From positions 1 to 64,000 of the forward strand of contig DAOULR010000009.1 in NCBI GenBank assembly GCA_034419075.1: 64,000 nucleotides of DNA. The letters are read 5' to 3'. Numbering within the stretch: position 1 is the first letter of the stretch; each line of letters begins with the position of its first letter. Positions 60,886 through 64,000 of this stretch are shown one piece after another. A model generated the notes under the pieces. That model saw only the letters and a program-made list of their open reading frames with translations. It ran no database searches and was not told the DNA's origin. Origin of the DNA: E44-bin88 sp034419075 (GTDB lineage Bacteria; Chloroflexota; Dehalococcoidia; Dehalococcoidales; BS750m-G39). The position numbers and the translations under genes were made by a program.

Positions 60886-61608
60886 CTATCCCGCCGGATT
60901 ACGGCGAGCCAGCCCGTGAGCCGCCAGTAAGCGCTCTTCGGCCAAGATTCTATGGGTATCGCCGTCGGCGACAACCTTGCCGCCGTCGAGAATAACTGCC
61001 CTCGGGCAGAGCGCCTCGACCAGTTCCAGGTCGTGAGAGGCGATGACCTTGGTTATCTCCAGCCCTTTAAGCAGCTCGATAAGCGACCACTTGCTACCCG
61101 GGTCGAGGTTGCTGGTCGGCTCGTCGATGACCAGCACTTCGGGACTCATAGCTAATACCGTGGCTATGGCAATGCGTTTCTTTTCGCCCAGGCTGAGGTG
61201 GTGGGGCGAGCGCTTTTCGTAGCCACCCATCCCCACCCAGTCCAGTGATTCAGTTACTGTTTGACGCACTTTGGCCTCGTCGTAGCCCATATTGAGGGGG
61301 CCGAAGGCGATGTCGTCAAAGACGGTGGGGGAGAAGAGCTGGTCGTCGGGGTTCTGGAAGACCAGCCCCACCCTGCCCCGCACCCACTTCAGGTTCTTAT
61401 CGTTGACCACCTTACCCATTACCCTGACGGCGCCGTTGCTGTGCAGGATGCCGTTGAAGTGCAGGAGCAGCGTGGACTTGCCGGCCCCGTTGGGGCCGAT
61501 GAGGGCCACCGTTTCCCCCCGGTGCACCGACAGGCTAACGTCACTGAGCGCCGGCTGGCCGTCGGGGTAGCCGAAGCTAAGGTTATTGACGCTTATAATC
61601 TCTGACAC
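60886..61608 (-). CDS. cbiO: Cobalt/nickel ECF transporter ATPase CbiO
   Basis: The 240-residue ATP-binding subunit has Walker A GPNGAGKST, signature LSLGEKKRI, and Walker B VLVIDEPTSNLDP. It powers metal uptake with CbiM and CbiQ. GTG 61608 is used after AAGGAG, 8 nt beyond the cbiQ stop. The order cbiM-PDGLE-cbiQ-cbiO is a standard group II ECF cluster. Confidence 0.94.
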   Translation of the reverse strand: MSEIISVNNLSFGYPDGQPALSDVSLSVHRGETVALIGPNGAGKSTLLLHFNGILHSNGAVRVMGKVVNDKNLKWVRGRVGLVFQNPDDQLFSPTVFDDIAFGPLNMGYDEAKVRQTVTESLDWVGMGGYEKRSPHHLSLGEKKRIAIATVLAMSPEVLVIDEPTSNLDPGSKWSLIELLKGLEITKVIASHDLELVEALCPRAVILDGGKVVADGDTHRILAEERLLAAHGLARRNPAG

Positions 61609-61616
61609 ATCTCTCC

Positions 61617-62396
61617 TTACAGATACCACAGGTTTAGTATTATCGCCGAGGCCAGGACCAGGCCCAGAATAACGACGAAGAAGAGGTCCCGCTGGCCGAA
61701 GACGGGCTTCTCCAATGTCCGCGTCTGGCCGTCGAAGCCGCGGGAGACCATAGCCGCATAGACCCTCTCGCCGCGCTCGTAGCTGCGGATAAAGAGGGTA
61801 CCGATCATGTTGCCCACGGTGCGCATCTGCCTTAGGCGCCCGCCGCCCAGGTTGCGGCTGTCCCTCGCCTGTCTCATCCTCATCACCTCGTCTACCAAGA
61901 CGAAGATATAGCGGTACATAAAGGACAGTATCATCACCATAATGCGGGGCAGGCGCAGCTGTTCCATACCCTTAAGCAGGTGGGAGAAGCGGGTGGTGGC
62001 GGTGAGCAGAATCAGGCTGAGTATGGAGAGCCAGGATTTAGCCAGGATATTCAGGAAAACCTGAATGCCGCTGTGGGTGACGGTGACCTCCCAGAACCCG
62101 ATATTGTAGCTGCCGGCCACCTCCCCACCTTTAAAGAAGGGAATAAAGACGGCAATGAGGACGACGAAGGGGATGATTACCAGCGAGCGTTTGAGGACGT
62201 AGAGGACAGGCACCCGCGACATGATAATCAGGGTCGCCACCATTACAAAGTAGAGGGCGAACGCCGGCCACTGGCTCATCGGTGTGAGCACCACCACCAG
62301 GATAAAGGCCAGGGTGGTAATCAGCTTAGTGCGCGGGTCGAGCCGATGGATGAGGCTGTTACCCTCACTGTACTGGTCAAGAAAACTGTGCTTCAC
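61617..62396 (-). CDS. cbiQ: Cobalt/nickel ECF transporter permease CbiQ
   Basis: The 259-residue transmembrane coupling (T) subunit has HRLDPRTKLI near the N terminus and two Arg-containing motifs later (ARDSRNLGGG and SYERGERVYAAMVSRGF) that contact the ATPase. GTG 62396 overlaps the stop of the PDGLE gene by GTGA, giving translational coupling. Confidence 0.94.
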   Translation of the reverse strand: MKHSFLDQYSEGNSLIHRLDPRTKLITTLAFILVVVLTPMSQWPAFALYFVMVATLIIMSRVPVLYVLKRSLVIIPFVVLIAVFIPFFKGGEVAGSYNIGFWEVTVTHSGIQVFLNILAKSWLSILSLILLTATTRFSHLLKGMEQLRLPRIMVMILSFMYRYIFVLVDEVMRMRQARDSRNLGGGRLRQMRTVGNMIGTLFIRSYERGERVYAAMVSRGFDGQTRTLEKPVFGQRDLFFVVILGLVLASAIILNLWYL

Positions 62397-62683
62397 GCCA
62401 CCTGCCTCTTTCTCAGGGTTATCAGCCAAGCCAGCCCGTAGGCAAAGCCGAAGAGGACCAGGGTGCCGATGACGCCGGCCAGTATCGTGGCCAGGGCCTC
62501 GTTTTCAATGCCGGGAAAGACATAGTCAGCGATAACCTGATAGGGGGCGTTCTGCCCCAGACCGAGAAAGCCATGGTCCTCAGCCACCCTTTCCAGCCCG
62601 TCGGGCGAGGACGACGCCAGCGGCGCCAGGCAGGCCACCACCAGACAAATAGCTAACGCAATCAGCCACCACTTTGACTTCAT
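62393..62683 (-). CDS. PDGLE-domain transport protein (CbiN-like)
   Basis: A 96-residue protein with two membrane helices and the signature SPDGLERVAED outside the membrane. PDGLE proteins take the place of CbiN in nickel/cobalt ECF systems. It lies between cbiM and cbiQ and overlaps cbiQ. Confidence 0.9.
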   Translation of the reverse strand: MKSKWWLIALAICLVVACLAPLASSSPDGLERVAEDHGFLGLGQNAPYQVIADYVFPGIENEALATILAGVIGTLVLFGFAYGLAWLITLRKRQVA

Positions 62684-62701
62684 AACTTCAATCCCCCTTT
62701 A

Positions 62702-63340
62702 TTAAGCACGTTTTAGCTGCAGAAGATCGGCTCTGGTGGCCATTACCAGGACGAGCACGGCCCCGGTAATCACCCCTTCTCCGATACCGATAAGGGCGTG
62801 AACGCCCGCCATCGCCGGCAAGACCACCCCGAATGGTGAGGAGCCCGAGACCGCCAGCTCGATGGCACAGAAGATGGAGGCCAGGAACACCGAGACCCAA
62901 GCGGCGGCGAAGCCGCCGATGAGGGTGCCCCGACGATTGCTGCCCGCCAGCCAGGTAACTAGCTTGTAGAGGTAGTAGGCGCTGAAACTGGCGACAATGC
63001 CCATGTTAAAGATGTTAGCCCCCAGCGCCAGCAAGCCCCCGTCCTGAAAGATGAGGGACTGGGCGATGAGCACACAGCTCATTATCAAGACCGCCGCCCA
63101 GGGACCGAGCAGTATCGCCGCCAGGGCCGCGCCGATAACGTGCCCCGATGTGCCGCCGGCGACGGGGAAGTTGAGCATCTGGGCGGCAAAGATAAAGGCG
63201 GCCAGTATGCCCATCAGGGGCACCTGCTTTTCCTTGAGCTTCTTGCCGACAATTCTGACCGCCCCACCGATGCCCCCCGCCGAAATGGCGGCGGTGGTCG
63301 CCACCGTAGCTACGTTGAGGAAACCGTCTGGAATGTGCAT
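62702..63340 (-). CDS. cbiM: Cobalt/nickel ECF transporter substrate-binding subunit CbiM
   Basis: The 212-residue membrane protein starts MHIPDGFLN; the N-terminal Met-His chelates the metal. It has GGTSGHVIGAALAAILLGPWAA and a final helix region with MAGVHALIGIGEG. Nickel or cobalt cannot be told apart by this alone, but the operator suggests nickel control. ATG 63340 follows GGAAGGAG. It leads the cluster. Confidence 0.94.
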   Translation of the reverse strand: MHIPDGFLNVATVATTAAISAGGIGGAVRIVGKKLKEKQVPLMGILAAFIFAAQMLNFPVAGGTSGHVIGAALAAILLGPWAAVLIMSCVLIAQSLIFQDGGLLALGANIFNMGIVASFSAYYLYKLVTWLAGSNRRGTLIGGFAAAWVSVFLASIFCAIELAVSGSSPFGVVLPAMAGVHALIGIGEGVITGAVLVLVMATRADLLQLKRA

Positions 63341-63369
63341 CAAGTACTCCTTCCAACTATTGCTATTCT

Positions 63370-63391
63370 ATGCAATTGCAACTGAATGCAA
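63370..63391 (-). promoter_or_regulatory. Nur-box-like operator of the cbi cluster
   Basis: ATGCAA at 63370, TTGCAA at 63376-63381, 4 nt, ATGCAA at 63386-63391. The last two words match the (A/T)TGCAA-N4-(A/T)TGCAA site before the regulator gene at 63837. A TAGAAT -10 box (63370-63365 on the minus strand) overlaps it. Nur of Streptomyces binds TTGCAA-N5-TTGCAA. Confidence 0.75.
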
Positions 63392-63408
63392 TAACCAGTC
63401 AAAAAAAT

Positions 63409-63837
63409 TTAGCCCTTACACTTGCCGCAGCGCCCGAAGATAGCCAGATGCCTCAGGTCGGCCCTGAAGCCATATTCCCGCAACAGGTCTTCTTTCAGCG
63501 GAGTGAGCACGGCCTCGTCGAGGTCGGTTATGCCACCGCACTCCTGGCAGACTAGGTGGTGGTGGTGGCCCTTGCCCACCGGGTGGTAGCGCACCCTGCC
63601 CTCGCCGAAGTCGGTCTCGGTGACCAGCCCCAGCTTTTTGAGCAGCTCCAAGGTGCGATATACCGTGGAGATGTTGACGTGGGGGTATTTGGCCACCACC
63701 TGGGCGTAGATTTCCTCGGCGCTTATGTGGCCATCGCTGTGCTCAATGGCGGCAATAGTCATCAGCCGCTGAGGGGTAAGCCGATAGCCTTCCTCAGTCA
63801 GCTTCTTGACGATATCTCCGGAATGGGAATGAGTCAT
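63409..63837 (-). CDS. Fur-family regulator, Nur-like (nickel)
   Basis: The 142-residue repressor has a winged helix with LTPQRLMTIAAIEHS and NISTVYRTLELLKKLG, the metal domain VGKGHHHHLVCQECGGITDLD, and CGKC at the end. It resembles the regulator at 42669 but has a different operator. Its position beside the cbiM cluster and a shared TGCAA site argue for nickel or cobalt sensing. Confidence 0.9.
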   Translation of the reverse strand: MTHSHSGDIVKKLTEEGYRLTPQRLMTIAAIEHSDGHISAEEIYAQVVAKYPHVNISTVYRTLELLKKLGLVTETDFGEGRVRYHPVGKGHHHHLVCQECGGITDLDEAVLTPLKEDLLREYGFRADLRHLAIFGRCGKCKG

Positions 63838-63847
63838 TGCGGAGGGT

Positions 63848-63886
63848 ATTATAGCAGGCTTTTCGAGTTAATGCAAGGTTTTGCAA
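63848..63886 (-). promoter_or_regulatory. Promoter and Nur-box-like operator of the Fur-family gene
   Basis: On the minus strand TTGCAT (63876-63871), 17 nt and TATAAT (63853-63848) make a near-consensus promoter 10 nt from the start codon. The -35 is part of ATGCAA-N4-TTGCAA (63871-63886), so binding would block polymerase. Confidence 0.8.
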
Positions 63887-63902
63887 TTACAAACATTTGC
63901 GA

Positions 63903-64000
63903 CTAGCGCCGTTCGCGGCTGTCGAGCGTGATGGTCACGGGGCCGTCGTTGTGGATTTTTACCTGCATGTACTGCTGGAAACGGCCCATCTGCACCTTAA
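63903..64000 (-). CDS. dtd: D-aminoacyl-tRNA deacylase, 3' end only
   Basis: Thirty-one C-terminal codons and the TAG stop are in the window, the rest lying beyond 64000. The residues MGRFQQYMQVKIHNDGPVT then ITLDS match the end of Dtd, where NDGPVT is the active-site motif. Dtd removes D-amino acids from tRNA. Confidence 0.85.
   Translation of the reverse strand, partial: KVQMGRFQQYMQVKIHNDGPVTITLDSRERR

Overview
The window looks like a piece of a moderately GC-rich chromosome from an uncultivated anaerobic bacterium, most plausibly Chloroflexota, class Dehalococcoidia. That assignment is inference. It rests on gene content: a Cys-rich BNR-repeat surface protein of the kind proposed as the S-layer protein of Dehalococcoides, a hrcA-grpE-dnaK cluster under a CIRCE operator, CaiB/BaiF CoA-transferases, MoxR/VWA pairs, and many lipoproteins and C-terminally anchored surface proteins. 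No rRNA or other marker is present to settle it.

Layout. 0.2-7 kb: pyrG, a clan-CD (caspase/legumain-like) lipoprotein, transaldolase and rho. 7-15.6 kb: a cell-surface block of two collagen-like lipoproteins and two large BNR/FN3 membrane-anchored paralogues, the first with a strong promoter, long leader and terminator. 15.6-23 kb: an MBL-fold protein, then the heat-shock operon hrcA-grpE-dnaK plus two small genes. An AT-rich HNH/zinc-ribbon pair separates this operon from dnaJ. 23-28.4 kb (minus): der-plsY-gpsA, a lipoprotein, a membrane protein and argF. 28.7-34 kb (plus): DUF4342, histidine phosphatase, Mop/TOBE protein, polA, PAP2 phosphatase, mutM. 34-42.2 kb (minus): gltX with two CaiB-type CoA-transferases, a DUF3795 protein and a second AT-rich HNH protein, then traR/dksA-like, lspA and rluD-like genes. 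42.6-44.6 kb: a Fur-type regulator with its operator, a membrane protein and an MBL hydrolase. 44.8-50.5 kb: an orphan ABC solute receptor, pyrD, two CARDB-type surface proteins and an LRR lipoprotein. 50.6-60.9 kb: MoxR/VWA, a CapK-like enzyme and an S51-like peptidase bounded by a duplicated gene end, small enzymes, ybeY, patatin, tRNA-Ser, miaB and yajC. 60.9-64 kb (minus): a CbiM-Q-O nickel/cobalt uptake cluster next to a Fur-family (Nur-like) gene, both preceded by the same operator, and the 3' end of dtd.

Two themes recur outside the genes. First, a family of roughly 100-215 bp GC-rich elements occurs six times (about 30, 16369, 20988, 28462, 40202 and 42433). Five copies carry a hairpin whose arms vary by compensatory changes. 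Four copies end just upstream of a TTGACA promoter. Second, translation starts show two unusual habits: short leader reading frames with a perfect GGAGGTG ribosome site upstream of surface-protein genes, and several genes whose -10 box lies only 6-10 nt from the start codon, implying leaderless mRNA.

The parts connect functionally. lspA processes the lipoproteins encoded elsewhere in the window, YajC belongs to the Sec accessory machinery that exports them, and the surface block supplies an envelope of S-layer-like, collagen-like and protease-bearing proteins.
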